64,000 nucleotides of DNA from Gamsiella multidivaricata (taxonomy: Eukaryota > Mortierellomycota > Mortierellomycetes > Mortierellales > Mortierellaceae). Shown here one piece after another: positions 22,379 to 33,436 of this stretch. Positions within the stretch are counted from its first letter, which is position 1. Every line of letters begins with the position of its first letter. Under the pieces are notes generated by a model. It saw only the letters and a program-made list of their open reading frames with translations, was not told where the DNA came from and did no database searches. Where the stretch lies: contig NW_026251726.1 in the NCBI RefSeq assembly GCF_025024155.1, positions 372,001-436,000 on the forward strand, read 5' to 3'. Both the position numbers and the translations under genes were made by a program.

Positions 22379-25300
22379 CTATGCTGGGCCCTGGCGCGAA
22401 TGATGAGATTGTTGCTGTGGTGGGAGTGGATGGTGTAAAAGGTTACTCATGGACATCGCTTTCGGGGCAGAACTGGTCTGCGGACCTGATGGTGGTGGCA
22501 GGACTCTCGAGGGAGATGAGTGCACAGAGGGAGCATATGCGTTGCCGCCCCCTGATGACCCACTCGATGATCCCACACGATGATGATGCTGTGAAGACGA
22601 TGGCTCGTGGTGCTGGTAATGAAGGTGAGGCGAGGGATGCTGCGGCTGTTGTGATGGCGGCACAGGGTATCCTCGCGATGGGTGCGATGCATATGTCTGC
22701 GGTGGCGACGGGGGGTGGCGTTGCTGATACATGGATTCCCGTGCTCCTTGATGATATGAGGAGGGAGCAGAACCAGGATGGTGTCCCATTGGAGTTGGTC
22801 CCGTAGACATCGATGAGGGTAGCCTTTGATCAGTTGCTCTTTTCTTTTTTGTAGCCTCGCTGGAAAGCATGGAAGAATACATAGCCGGATTCCCTGTGTT
22901 TGTTGACGGATTAGAGGATGGATTGGACGCATAATCGGGTACGCTATTATTTTTCCGATAGTTCGCAGGGTCATCGTATGTTGGTTCCGTAATATGGATA
23001 GTGTCATGGCCAGATTCAGATGCATGGGGTTGAATGACTCCTATTGTATGTTAGTATAGTGTTAGCTACTAGTTGCACACATCAAAAGAGGCCCACAGCC
23101 AAGAACAAGCGTATTGTATGCAGTACCTTCTTCAGGATTCTTTCTTTTCTTACTCGCCGCTGATTTTCCGCTGCCTGCCATCGGGCCTCCCATATATAGG
23201 GCATGCTGCGTACGTGGCTGCTGGGACGCAGGGTGCACGATTTCAGAGAGATGAGCTGAACGGCTTACGATCGAAGGCGATATGGATGGACTCATTCGTT
23301 GAGTGCCCTCTCTTGGAGCGTCTGCGCTTTGTGACGTAGTTAATAATGACGATGGTGGTAGTGCTGCTGCTGATAGTGCTGGGGACGTTGTAGAGGGCGC
23401 AGGAGTCACCGGAGCTGCAGAGGATGGTTGCTTGTCGGTACTAGAGGTGCTACTAGAGGACTGCGCTCCTGCACTGCGGACTGTTGAAGGGACGTTACCT
23501 GACTTGGGGCCTATATTTCCCGAAAAGACCGGCCTGGGCTTTCCTATTGGCACCGTTGTACTGTTTGACTCGACCTCTCGCTTTTCCTGCTTTTGAACCT
23601 TCTCCTTCAATTGACTGTACTGCCGGGAAATCTCATACGATGTCATCCATCCTGACGGGAATGATAGTAATAACTATAGGCAAGAAGATAGAAGACGTAA
23701 AATTGTAAATATTGTCAACTAATGCCTGTAATACGACGTCCTCACGAAAATTGCAGTACAAACATACCGTTTGATAGGCGTCTTTCCGAGTCTTGGAATC
23801 CGAGGGTGGTGCAGGTTGGTTTTCATCGATTGCACGGAATTCTTGCCTTGCAGCTAGGATCTCCATGAACTTCTCCATTGTCTCCCACAGCAGCAAGCGA
23901 AGGTCCTGACTCCAAGGGAATTTTCTTTGAGGTTTGCCTACCAGAGATACCACAAGATATTATTAGCAGACGATCCGACAAGATCAGCCTATCGTTAAGC
24001 CTGGACCGGCTATTTAGAGTTCCAGTAGTACCTTCTTCGCCGCTCATATTCACATCTCCATCGCCGTCTTTCTCAGGCTGATCGGCCAATCCTGAGGCTT
24101 TCCAAACCATGTTGGCGCGAGTCGTGAACTGTTCGATAAGACGTGACTTCTGAGCCTCCAAATCAGCAATCCACCCAGGCAATACATTCTTGTAGATAAG
24201 TTTCTGTTGGCAAAAACATAGATAGCATTGTTAACATAGGTTCCGGAACATCGTACGCCAACCTTGCAGTATTTCATGACGCCTAATACCTTTAGCGTAA
24301 ACTTATTATAGGGCAAAACTGCCTGTAAGTGGACGAAGAAGCTGTCCTCCAGCACATATCCTGAAGAGCGCGTCGCAAGCGCAATCCTTGCACACTCAAA
24401 CAGTGGAGCCTTAATGTGGGGTGGAAAGCGTGCCTTCACTTCCCATGTTTCTAAAGAAAAAAGCAAGCAGAATATTAGCAGGCACCATATTAAATAGCTG
24501 ATATTAGAGCAGAGAGCTTTGCGGAGCAAATTGTTCCTTACCTTTCCTGGCCAAATCAGCCACAATGTCGTACGCCACTTGCACTTCTTCGTTTAAAGGC
24601 TCTAGAGTCCTGTGTCCTTTTGATTTGGAGCCTGCCTCACTTGCTACTGTGTTTAACTTCGCTGATCCTTTGGCAGACTCATTGACGGCAGATGCAGTCT
24701 CTAGTGAGGGCGGTGTAGATGATGACACCAATGCCTCAGCATTCTCAGAGGGTGCTCCTGTAGCCGTGGAATCCTGCTCCACTGTGGCACTCGCCTTTGG
24801 TTTCGATTTCGATCTAGACGGTGACGATGCACGGACAGGCTCAGGTGGCGGAGTCGAGTTATCGGCATTATCATCCATTGGTTGCGGTGATTCTATTCGT
24901 ACGATAGGCGTGCTTACTGCCGGTGTCGATGAAGTTGCAGAGGATTTGGAAGGCTTCGACTTTGCTTTCTTGCTTGGTCCTGCCTTGGATTCCTTGTCAG
25001 AATCCTTGGCCTCTACCCCGTCCTTGTTAAGTTCCTTTCCTGCAGCCTTCGATTTCGAAGGAGCGTTCTTTTTCTTTGGAGTTGCGGTTGCGCTGTTTGT
25101 TCCACCTTCGGCTCCTGCTGCTGCTGCTGACCCCTCGTTTGATGGAATTGTAGAGTTTGCAAGCCCAGATATTACTGAATTTTTGGTCGGTTTTGGTTTG
25201 TCATCCATCTCACTCATCTCAGACATAGAATCGTTGGCATTTTCCATGACTGCCAGACTGGATCCTTTACTTGATTTCGTGGCACCCTTCCCTGTATTTA

Positions 25301-26662
25301 GAGGCGAAGATGCTGCAGCCTGTTTCCTCTTTGCTGGTTTTCTCGATCGTGGCCCTGCGTCCGATGAATCACTAGAACCATATCAATGCAGCGCGTGTTA
25401 AAGCATGAGCAGTGATTGCGCGAATGATGTGGGCGCCTCTACGAAATACATTCACTTACGGATCTTCATTTGTTATCTCGACAGGTCCTCTATACGCAAA
25501 GAAGCCATCGATCTTGGGCCGTACCATGCCAATGGACTCGAGCATCATCTCGCTATCGTCGATGAATTCGTCCTCAATATCGTAGTGCTCCGTGTCCCAT
25601 CGACTTGGTCGTTTATATACTTGTCCCTGAAGGTGATCCAGTAAAAGAGTGATGCAATTCAGACCAACCGTCAAACAATGATCATGATATCCAGCGCACT
25701 GACATTCCCATATCAATCGAAACATATCAACTACACGCGATACGTGCCACGCGCTGAAATAGCATCGGCTACCGACACTCCCATAATAATTCATTTCATA
25801 CTTGAGCAGAAATAAATGAAAGCCTGCCGGCGCAATACAAACATACAAAGCGACAGAGATGAAAGTCATCAAAGAATAGCTCGAATTAAAGAACGGGTAA
25901 TCATACCTTGCCATCGTCGTCCTCATCTTCGTCTTCATCTTCACCTTCATTTCCCTCCTCGAGTCCGGCGTATTTCTCGGTTAATGCCTCCAGGAAATCC
26001 TTGGGCTCTCGTTTACCAGACTCTGGATCATCTTCCTCCTCGTCGTCTTCGTCGGGGTCCTCGTCATCGTCCTCGTCCTCTGCCTCCGTACCATCCTCGT
26101 TCTCTTCGTCATGTTCTTCTTCATCTTCCTCGTCATCATCCTCTGCCTCGCTGTCTCCCTCTCCAAGCGCTTCTTCGCCTTCTGGGGGGTCAATATCCAT
26201 AGCAGTCGTGGAAGATTGACTAACGTCTTTGATACTCGCCCCTGCCCCTGTCCCGGTGACCTTTGAATTTTTTAGGGGTGACGATGTTGGCAGTGAGGCT
26301 GTGGTGGAAGAGGATCCTGTTACGTTGGGTGTTACTCCTGTAGACGCTGACGAAGTTGCAGTGGCACCACTCTTGGACAAAGGCGATGTCTGTAACTGAG
26401 CTGCACGCTGACGCTTCTGTTCTAAGCGGATCAGGTCCGCGTATGAGATGATGGCGTTTGGGTTCTCCTGAAGCGAGTAAAAGATGCGGACGGTCCCGCT
26501 GCCAGAAGCGGAATTGGCATCCTTTTTGGTCTTTGATGAGGATGAGTTCAAAGAAGCTGAGACAGCGCCACTGAGGGGGGTGTTGACGGTAGAGGACGAT
26601 GAAAGTATGGATCCACCCATGACATTTGCCATGAGGTCCGGGGATGTATTAGGGAAGGGCAT
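22379..26662 (-). CDS. HPC2: Hpc2/ubinuclein, HIR histone-chaperone complex subunit
   Basis: Binds histone H3.3/H4-type cargo with Hir1/2 for replication-independent nucleosome assembly; nuclear. The start at 26662 gives MPFPNTSPDLMANVMGG, with a Ser/Thr-rich region and TVRIFYSLQENPNAIISYAD. A ~70-residue Asp/Glu tract (about 26170-25920) follows. The next exon (about 25610-25456) has the Hpc2-related domain: YDIEDEFIDDSEM and MVRPKIDGFFAYRGPVEI. After a long Ser/Lys-rich exon (25380-24545), the ubinuclein middle domain spans several exons: VQVAYDIVADLARKGKEQF, WEVKARFPPHIKAPLFECAR, VLPYNKFTLKVLGVMKYCK, LIYKNVLPGWIADLEAQKS and WSQDLRLLLWETMEKFMEIL, then the exon starting near 23650 with SYEISRQYSQLKEKV. 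The tail is His/Pro/Ser-rich, ending HSRQGPA at 22379. Same strand as the Artemis gene, which starts about 200 bp downstream. Confidence 0.9.
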
Positions 26663-27731
26663 CTGCTGTCCTGCAACCGCTTATGAAAGCGCCAGCGTGC
26701 GTGTTCCACCGACCCGATACACACGTATCGCTGAGAGCACTGCTGCCGACAAGAAAAGAAAAGGAAAAAGAAAAAAAAAAAAAAAAAGACAAAGATTGGG
26801 CTGAATTAGCAATAAGAATGCGGATGCGGAGTGGTGGTGAAAGAAGGGTGGGCGGAATGAAGTGTGTTGTGTGGAGAGGGAGGAGTACCGCGTCGATGCT
26901 GTTGAAGCAAAGAAAAAAAAAAGGTGGCAGAGTGGAGGAGCGACGACGACAGCGATTGGATATGAAATATAGACATCGAAACGAAAAGCGGAATGTTTGC
27001 GCTACAACTACAGAACAGGTTTTTCTGCGATAACGGAGAATGCTCCTACAGCTGAACACTTTTCTTTATGGGAAAAACTAGTGTATCGATCAGTCAACTA
27101 GGTACCATCATGCATATGTGTCGAGTACAAAGCGCCTGTCATATTTAAACTGGGGTGCTTGTCTTTATTTCATTTATACTAGCGCTAACACAGCGAAAAT
27201 ACTGTTTAAAACAGGCGATGTCACATGCCTAGACACGAACAATGATCGTCCTTTGGAACACTTTGTTATTACCCTTGAATCAACAAAAGCGAAATAATGT
27301 CAAACACGAGAGTGATGGTCATGGCAGTGCGAGCCAGAAGGACCATGTTCAGCAGGTGAATGTAGATTTGTTCTTCCCCTTGGATAGTTGGTAGCCGCAG
27401 AGAATGTCATAACGATAATTGACAGCGGTTGTTCAACTGGGGTGAAAGTATGCGCGAAGGGAATAGGTTGATTAAAGCGTGGAAGATAAAACCATGTTGT
27501 ATGTGGAGCTCGCATCGCGCGGCAGCAAGCATCTTTATTGTTCAAGTGTGCAGAAAGAACAGGTACGATCCGAAGGACGAACCAACATTTTAGGACAATG
27601 GGCGCGAAAACTACGTCACCGAAGTGACGAACCGTACGTCCCTCCTAGATCTAAACTAAGACTATGTGTTTGCAAACAAGAAGGAAACTGAGCGCTTTCC
27701 GCTTTACGCTCTGCTATCCCATATCTCAACA
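26663..27731. other. Divergent intergenic region, HPC2 / PTRHD1-like
   Basis: About 1.07 kb holding the promoters of the minus-strand ubinuclein gene and the plus-strand PTRHD1-like gene. A purine-rich stretch with a run of 17 A (26771-26787) lies close to the HPC2 start. ORFs here (e.g. 26649-27059 minus) translate that low-complexity DNA and look non-coding. Confidence 0.45.
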
Positions 27732-28386
27732 ATGGCCGATCCTCTAACTATGTTTATCGTTATCCGGAAGGATTTAATCAAGGTACCAGTGCTTGTATTT
27801 ACCGAACAATACTGCATACTAGGCGATTATCACAGGGTTACTGATGTGCATCCCTATCCACATATTTCGCAGACCCTTGGATGGTCAACTGGCAGGTAAC
27901 TGAGAGCTGTTTCCGTGAAGTACTGGAAACATCAAACCTAAGCAAAGACATCTTACGCTTTTCTTCGCATTTTCCATCGCGTAACCGACTGCAGTGTAAT
28001 TGCTCAAGCATGCCATGCATCCACGGCCGTCTTGCACAATACCCAGGATTTGAAAGATACGCGCGAATATCTAGCCGACTTGCACAATATGCACAAAGTC
28101 GTCCTTGAGGTACGTTATATCTTTTACTATACATCACTATACAAAGCTTCCGCGACGAGGACGTTTTATTTTTTAACGTACCATACTCGGACCAAACACC
28201 GACCTCAATCAGGTCAAGAATCTGCCACAACTAGAATCCTTAGCAGCAAGTCTTTCAAGTCTGGATGTACCACATGTCACTTGGAGAGAGCAGCCGGAGG
28301 ATATTGTGACATGCCTTTCCACTTCACCTATCCGCAGGAGCCCAGAGGTTAAGGAAGCCTTCAAAAAGTGTTCTCTATTCCGATAA
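27732..28386 (+). CDS. PTRHD1: PTRHD1-like peptidyl-tRNA hydrolase domain protein
   Basis: Small 120-aa protein of the PTH2 fold; family members are putative peptidyl-tRNA hydrolases, activity in this branch being unsettled. Four exons: 27732-27782 (MADPLTMFIVIRKDLIK), a 23-nt microexon 27873-27895, 27995-28109 and 28213-28386. They join in frame: the microexon gives TLGWSTGS, and exon 3 VIAQACHASTAVLHNTQD with YLADLHNMHKVVLE, the PTH2 core. The last exon has NLPQLESLAASL, then VPHVTWREQPEDIVTCLSTS and the C-terminus FKKCSLFR, matching the PTRHD1 pattern (WxEQPExIxTC, KKxxLF). Single short ORFs would miss this gene. Confidence 0.88.
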
Positions 28387-28744
28387 GAGTTTTTCTTGGA
28401 TATACACGAATAGAACATACCACCATTATCACAGAAATTAGATCAAGTGCATTTGCCTATCCATTTTATCGACAAAATTGCATGCGGACAAAAATATGAC
28501 ACATTCATGTGCAGTATGGAGTGGTACTTTTATGATACAAGAGTAAAGGTGATATTATACAAACGAGTGAAGCGCTAACTGAAATACGAGCATCTCAGAC
28601 GATGCAGAACGACTCAGTCTGTAGGTGTTTCTGAAGGAGCGTTACCAGTAATGGAATTGCACATAGTTATTAAATCCTATTATAAAAGGTGTTGCTAGCT
28701 TTAGTAGAATGAATACAAGACGTGCTCATAGAGAGCTGGTGCCA
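28387..28744. other. Convergent intergenic region PTRHD1-like / CNL2
   Basis: A/T-rich stretch between the 3' ends of two convergent genes. No ORF or repeat is recognised; it presumably holds both 3' UTRs. Confidence 0.4.
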
Positions 28745-29603
28745 CTAAGCAATTGTCCGTACCTGAAGATCTTCCATCAAAGATTGTTCGCTAAGGCTGA
28801 TGGCGGGGTTCTCCGGAGCTTTCACAGCATCCATCTCACGATCCAGGCTACAGTGGGCGAGTGCAAAATTAGACATGAACTCCAATAGACGATTCGGACT
28901 GCCACATAATTGCATGGACGTACTCTTGGAACTCTTGGACGAATTCGTCGCATTCTTTTTCAAGCCTGCCGATTTCTCTTTTGAAGATGCTTTCAGCCTG
29001 TAAGAGCTCCTGAATTGCTTGATCGAGTGTCAGATGCTTGTCAACGTCCTGTAAACGCATCCATATTAGCTTTACGATGCATTCTTACGCACATAAGCGT
29101 CCTGTAGTCGGCCGAAGTGCAAATCCACGTACCTCAATATCCATAGCATCGGTATCCGTAGCACCGAGGTCGATATCGCTACTTTGGGCTGCTGTGGATG
29201 ACGCATTGGCCTCCGTATCTGACCGTGCCTGTTGATCCAGATTGTACGGGTTACGCCTGACTTCAATGTCGATATTTCTCCGGACTTTGCTTCTGGCTTG
29301 ATGGCGAGCATTCAGGTATGCACGGTAAAGATCATTGACCTCTGGGTGCGATCGATATGAAGACGGAAAGAACGTTTTGAACTGCTGTAGCGTAACGCTG
29401 TCGTGAAGCTCGTTCCCGACCAGGAACTTAGAGAGGAGATCCTTCTCCTTCATCTTTCCTGCTTCGCTGGTGAACGCTGTTTGGATTCTGGTGAAAGTTG
29501 ATGCGGCTGAAGCTATAGCAAATCCAATGAATGTCCTGATCTGGTGTGCTTCCTGGTAGGAATGGTGTGAGGGCGTCGTTTCAGGGTTCAGGGTAAGAGC
29601 CAA
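28745..29603 (-). CDS. CNL2: Cnl2/NKP2 family kinetochore protein
   Basis: Small inner-kinetochore (CCAN/Ctf19-complex-like) coiled-coil subunit. Exons 29603-29133, 29048-28924 and 28847-28745 join to 232 aa. The family signature is at residues ~50-110: EKDLLSKFLVG, then VTLQQFKTFFPSSYRSHPEV, NDLYRAYLNARHQARSKVR and RNIDIEVRR. Exon 2 gives a coiled coil (LTLDQAIQELLQAESIFK and EIGRLEKECDEFVQEFQ). The last exon ends LMEDLQVRTIA; the GTACGG after LQ could instead be another donor, so the C-terminus is uncertain. The ATG lies 59-104 bp from that of the divergent NSE1 gene. The assignment rests on motif pattern only. Confidence 0.75.
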
Positions 29604-29706
29604 TGGGGTGGCTTAATGAAGCCCTTGCTTTATTTTTCAGTCGCGCCTGTGCCAAACCTTCATGCTAACACCGCCTGGCCTCCTTCTTCACCCAAAACAT
29701 CCGGAC
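29604..29706. promoter_or_regulatory. Compact bidirectional promoter, CNL2 / NSE1
   Basis: Only 103 bp separate the CNL2 start (29603, minus) from the preferred NSE1 start (29707, plus), or 58 bp if NSE1 starts at 29662. Both 5' UTRs must overlap or be very short, so the two genes probably share one promoter. No TATA box is obvious. Confidence 0.6.
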
Positions 29707-31045
29707 ATGATCACCTCAGGTTTTACAAACACCCATAGGCTGTTCCTGCAGGCAGCGATCTCTCGGCGATTGATGACACAGGCGGCTGCACTGAATGTAT
29801 ACTCACAAATCTGCAATGTGACGGAAGGCAGGTGCACTCGATCCAGCCTTTTGGTGGCAACAAGGTCTATTACAACTCGAGGACGGACTTGACCACACAC
29901 ACTAACCGTTGTCATTATATCACCCAATTCCAACGGAACATGCGTTTGACAATAGAACAATTCGATCAGGACCAGTTCCAAGACTTTATTACGCAATTGA
30001 ACGAAGGGCTCAACAATGTGGAACTGGAGTTCAGACAAGCACAGGACGAGATATCAGGCGAAGCAGTTGTGGCACTTGTATGAATATACCTTGTCTCAAC
30101 GGTCATCGATGGAAACGGCTAGCTATGGCTCCAGCAGGCGCGACAACGAACCTTTGCGTCCGTCAACTGACGCAGGATCCACGATTTCTTTATCACTGGA
30201 TTTAGACAAATACAAATGGACAAAAAATCGCACAGGTCGCAACAGGATACAGCCCCACGGAACTGGAGTACTTTAAGCATCTGGTACGTTCAGGATAGCC
30301 TACTGATATGCGTCTTTGTATACAGTTACTTGCGCGATGCTAATATCTTTCGCTTTTGATTGACGAATGTTCTCTGACGATAGCTGGACGCAATCATCAT
30401 GGCAGACGATGAGGCGTTTTGTATCAGCTCGACAGCAGCATTGCATGAAGCAGGAAAACTGAAAAACAAGGAAAATAAGGCATTGGCTATCCCAAAGCGT
30501 GAAGCTGAAAATCTGCTGGACAGATTCGTGGCCGACAAATGGTTTATCCGATCAGCGTACGTCGTTCTGTCGTGACTAAGACCTTTTATTATTTGCTCCG
30601 CAACATAATTGGCGCCGGAGAGGAACTTAAGACCTTTATGGCCATTTTTGTATATTCTAGAGCTGGAGCATACTCACTTTCGATGCGCTCGTTGCTTGAG
30701 TTGCAGACATACCTCAAGGAGACATATGGCGATCAAGTCCAGGAGTGTACGCTTTGCATGGAGATCATTACCAAAGGACAGCGCTGCGAGGTCGCTGCGT
30801 GTTCGTCTAGGCTGCATCACCATTGCGCTTCACAGTACTTCAAGAACATGAGTAACCCCGTATGTCCAACATGTCATAGTGCATGGCCAGGCAGGGTTCT
30901 AATCGGACTTCCAGACAAGACCTCAGCACCTTCGATGATCCGGAGGCGTAGAAGAGAGAATGACGTTGCGGGTGATAGAGAGGGAGAGGATGGCAATGCG
31001 AGGGGTGAAGCCGAGGATGACGACGAGGATGAAGACGCGCGTTAG
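29707..31045 (+). CDS. NSE1: Nse1, RING-like subunit of the SMC5/6 complex
   Basis: E3-ligase-type subunit that with Nse3/Nse4 regulates the SMC5/6 DNA-repair complex. Exon 1 gives NTHRLFLQAAISRRLMTQAA and ALNVYSQIC. Exon 2 has DFITQLNEGLNNVELEF and RQAQDEISGEAVVAL. Exon 3 gives TNTNGQKIAQVATGYSPTEL and EYFKHL. Exon 4 has LDAIIMADDEAFCISSTAAL and NLLDRFVADKWFIRSA. The last exon (to stop 31045) has the winged-helix end YSLSMRSLLELQTYL, then a C4HC3-type RING: CTLCMEIITKGQRCEVAAC, LHHHCASQYF and PVCPTCHSAWPG. An acidic tail follows. The first intron's donor is unresolved: the best in-frame solution needs a GC donor at 29828. ATG 29662 is an alternative start. Confidence 0.9.
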
Positions 31046-31160
31046 TTTGACCCACACGAATAAACTTCAAAAGAGAAGCTGAACTGTGTCAAAAGCCTAA
31101 GATTTAGTTCGTGCGCCAATTGAACCCCGCTATTTTCGTCTTCGTAAGGCGATACATTAA

Positions 31161-31508
31161 ATGATTCGCTCTTATACGACACGCCATCCCGACATGCCAT
31201 TTGCTTCGATGATCTCGATGCGCGTGCAGACACTCGTCCGAATCAACGCTCGCGCCGCTTTGATAACAAACACTCGCGTTCTAGCTGGGACACTGGCAAG
31301 GACCTACAGCAACCGCACAGGACCATCATCCAATTCCACTGCCAAATCAACGGATAGCAAAGCCCTAGATCCTAATAAAATCAAAGGACCTGGAGGGCTG
31401 ACCATGACCCAGATCGGAAGGCTGGTCCGGCAGAGTCACGCCAAGGACTTGGAACATCAAGCAAAAAAGCGAGACCAGCAGTCAACCTCGAAAGCACCCA
31501 AAAAATGA
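31161..31508 (+). CDS. Small basic protein, possible mitochondrial import signal, family unknown
   Basis: Single-exon 115-aa frame starting MIRSYTTRHPDMPF 115 bp after the NSE1 stop. The first ~55 residues lack acidic residues apart from one Asp and are rich in Arg, Ser, Thr and Ala (VQTLVRINARAALI, then LAGTLARTYSNRTG), matching a mitochondrial presequence with an R-x-Y-S-like cleavage context. The C-terminal half contains MTQIGRLVRQSHAKDLE and a Lys-rich end. The second Met (31194) is also a plausible start. I do not recognise a family; composition argues it is real, but it could be a chance ORF. Confidence 0.5.
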   Translation: MIRSYTTRHPDMPFASMISMRVQTLVRINARAALITNTRVLAGTLARTYSNRTGPSSNSTAKSTDSKALDPNKIKGPGGLTMTQIGRLVRQSHAKDLEHQAKKRDQQSTSKAPKK

Positions 31509-33436
31509 GCGTGTATCAAGGTCAATGACGCAAGGTTCAGATGAAGAAGCAGAAGACGCCGTTTCCTTTGCATGCCACCATTCTGCTATGCATTCCTCCC
31601 TATCTCTGCAGCTGAAATAACATTTGCGAATAAATAAATTATGGCAGCCATGTTCAACAGTATTTTTCGGTCGTTTACTATAAGTTATCGTGCGCATGTT
31701 AAATAAAAGGCTAGGTGGTCCCAAAGGCGCGAAAAACGTCTTCGTGCTTCGGACGTCTACTTTACTCAAGATCAGGCATGGTGGCTCGTTTTTTTATGAT
31801 CGTCTGCCAACTCGCTTTATGTCTGGTAATCTGAATGACAAAAGGACCGCACAGACTTCCTCAGTGTCGTCTGCACAGTCAAGAAAGGCGAACCAACCGC
31901 AGTTTCAATCGTCGCATGAGATAGGCAGAGCGTAACGCCACTCCCATTGCTGCGTAGCAACCCATGTGGCAATATGTCAACAAAGAGAAAAGAAGGAAAA
32001 CGTTGGGATAGGGTTATATGAAAGGAACATGGCATAACTACAAGGGATTGCCCTACCGAGTACTGCATGAACCATGCATCATTTCATATTGCATTTGTAA
32101 CCATGCATCTCCCAAGCTGCTCATATAGTTGTATGGAGAGTTTCATCATATATAAAAACGACAAATCAAAGGATAGCATTAATCTCAATGGTACAAGAAC
32201 GTAAAAAAAAAAAGCTGTTTCATCTCTATCCCGACTGATGACAAAGAGGAAAAAAATGGGTTTCAACAATTGGGATAAACAAGATGGCGCTGAGGATTTC
32301 AGAACTGAAAACTGATGTGCAGAAACAAAAAAGAAAGAAACCTGTGGTTGAGTGAAAGTACATGGCGTTCATACTGATAATGTTTCAAGGCCAGAAACAA
32401 TTGCAATTTTGACCCGACCATGTGGTTAAGAATATATGAAGGATGGCCGAGCAGAATGGCACTTTTTGACCATGTGATGCGGATTAACTGGACGTTTTCT
32501 TGGCTCTAATCCAGAGATAGAGAGTCCAAATCCAAAGGTAGCTTGCAATAATGATGGTGATGGCGGTTAAACAAGTCGTCTACGGAGAAGATAAAAAAGA
32601 GAGTGGCTATGTGCTATATCCATCCTCAGCCTCAGGGCACCAATCAGCGACCGTCATCAATGCTACTGTGCTGGTCGAGCAAGTGTTACCCTTTTCCCAA
32701 GGACCAACAGAGATCTGCCGCACGCATACAAACACGTTATTCATGCATACGAACATACAGAGATATAAGCACACAACAATGAATATGCACTGCAGACTAA
32801 TGGAATTGCAGGGCTATTGTGCCGAGAGAGAAGGACAGAACGAGAGAAATCAGAGAAAGAGCAATTGAGTGAGCAAGCAAGAGGATGGGCGGACACCCGA
32901 TGAGTCTGGTTCATTTAACCAGCGCAACGAAAAGATAAGGTTCGGCGGTGTAAGAGCAAGAGCTGGATGGAATGGTGAGCAAATTATATATTAAGACATG
33001 GAAGAGTATGTGGATGCAACATGGCATCCCAGCCAACTTAACCCTTTTTAATAATAAGTGTATGAGCATTGCCCATGCTTTGGTCAGGGGCATGCCCGCA
33101 TACGAGCACCCTTGGAAGGGGTGGAAGGGGGAGTGGGGATGGCTTTTTTATCTTTGATGCACTTTTCTTTTTGTCTTCTTCCTCCTCTTTCTTTCTTCTT
33201 TTTATTTTTCTTTTTGTCCATACCCTAACGGTCCCCTGCTTTACTACCCCTGTATCCCGTCCCTCCTGTCTGACCACTCCCTGTCCCTAAACCTTGCTTC
33301 CTAACGCCCAATCCCATTGGGTCATCATCCGTATCACATCTCCTTTCCTCTCTTCACACACAGACGTCCTCTCCCACTATTATCCCTTCCCCTTCGACTT
33401 ACCCAGCACAAGCAACAACGAAACACACCCATCGCA
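31509..33436. other. 1.9-kb intergenic region
   Basis: Contains only short ORFs with unlikely composition. Features seen: an A run near 32203-32212, AATAAA-like sites near 31631 and 31703 probably serving the upstream gene, and a long pyrimidine-rich stretch (33150-33420) forming the probable promoter/leader of the hydrolase gene. No mobile element or RNA gene was recognised. Confidence 0.45.

Noticed and set aside
24565..25401. 278-aa plus-strand ORF
   Set aside because: Antisense of the Ser/Lys-rich ubinuclein exon; composition (Phe/Ser/Asp) mirrors that low-complexity stretch.
26649..27059. 136-aa minus-strand Phe/Ser-rich ORF upstream of HPC2
   Set aside because: Translates a purine/pyrimidine-biased promoter stretch with homopolymer runs; not protein-like.
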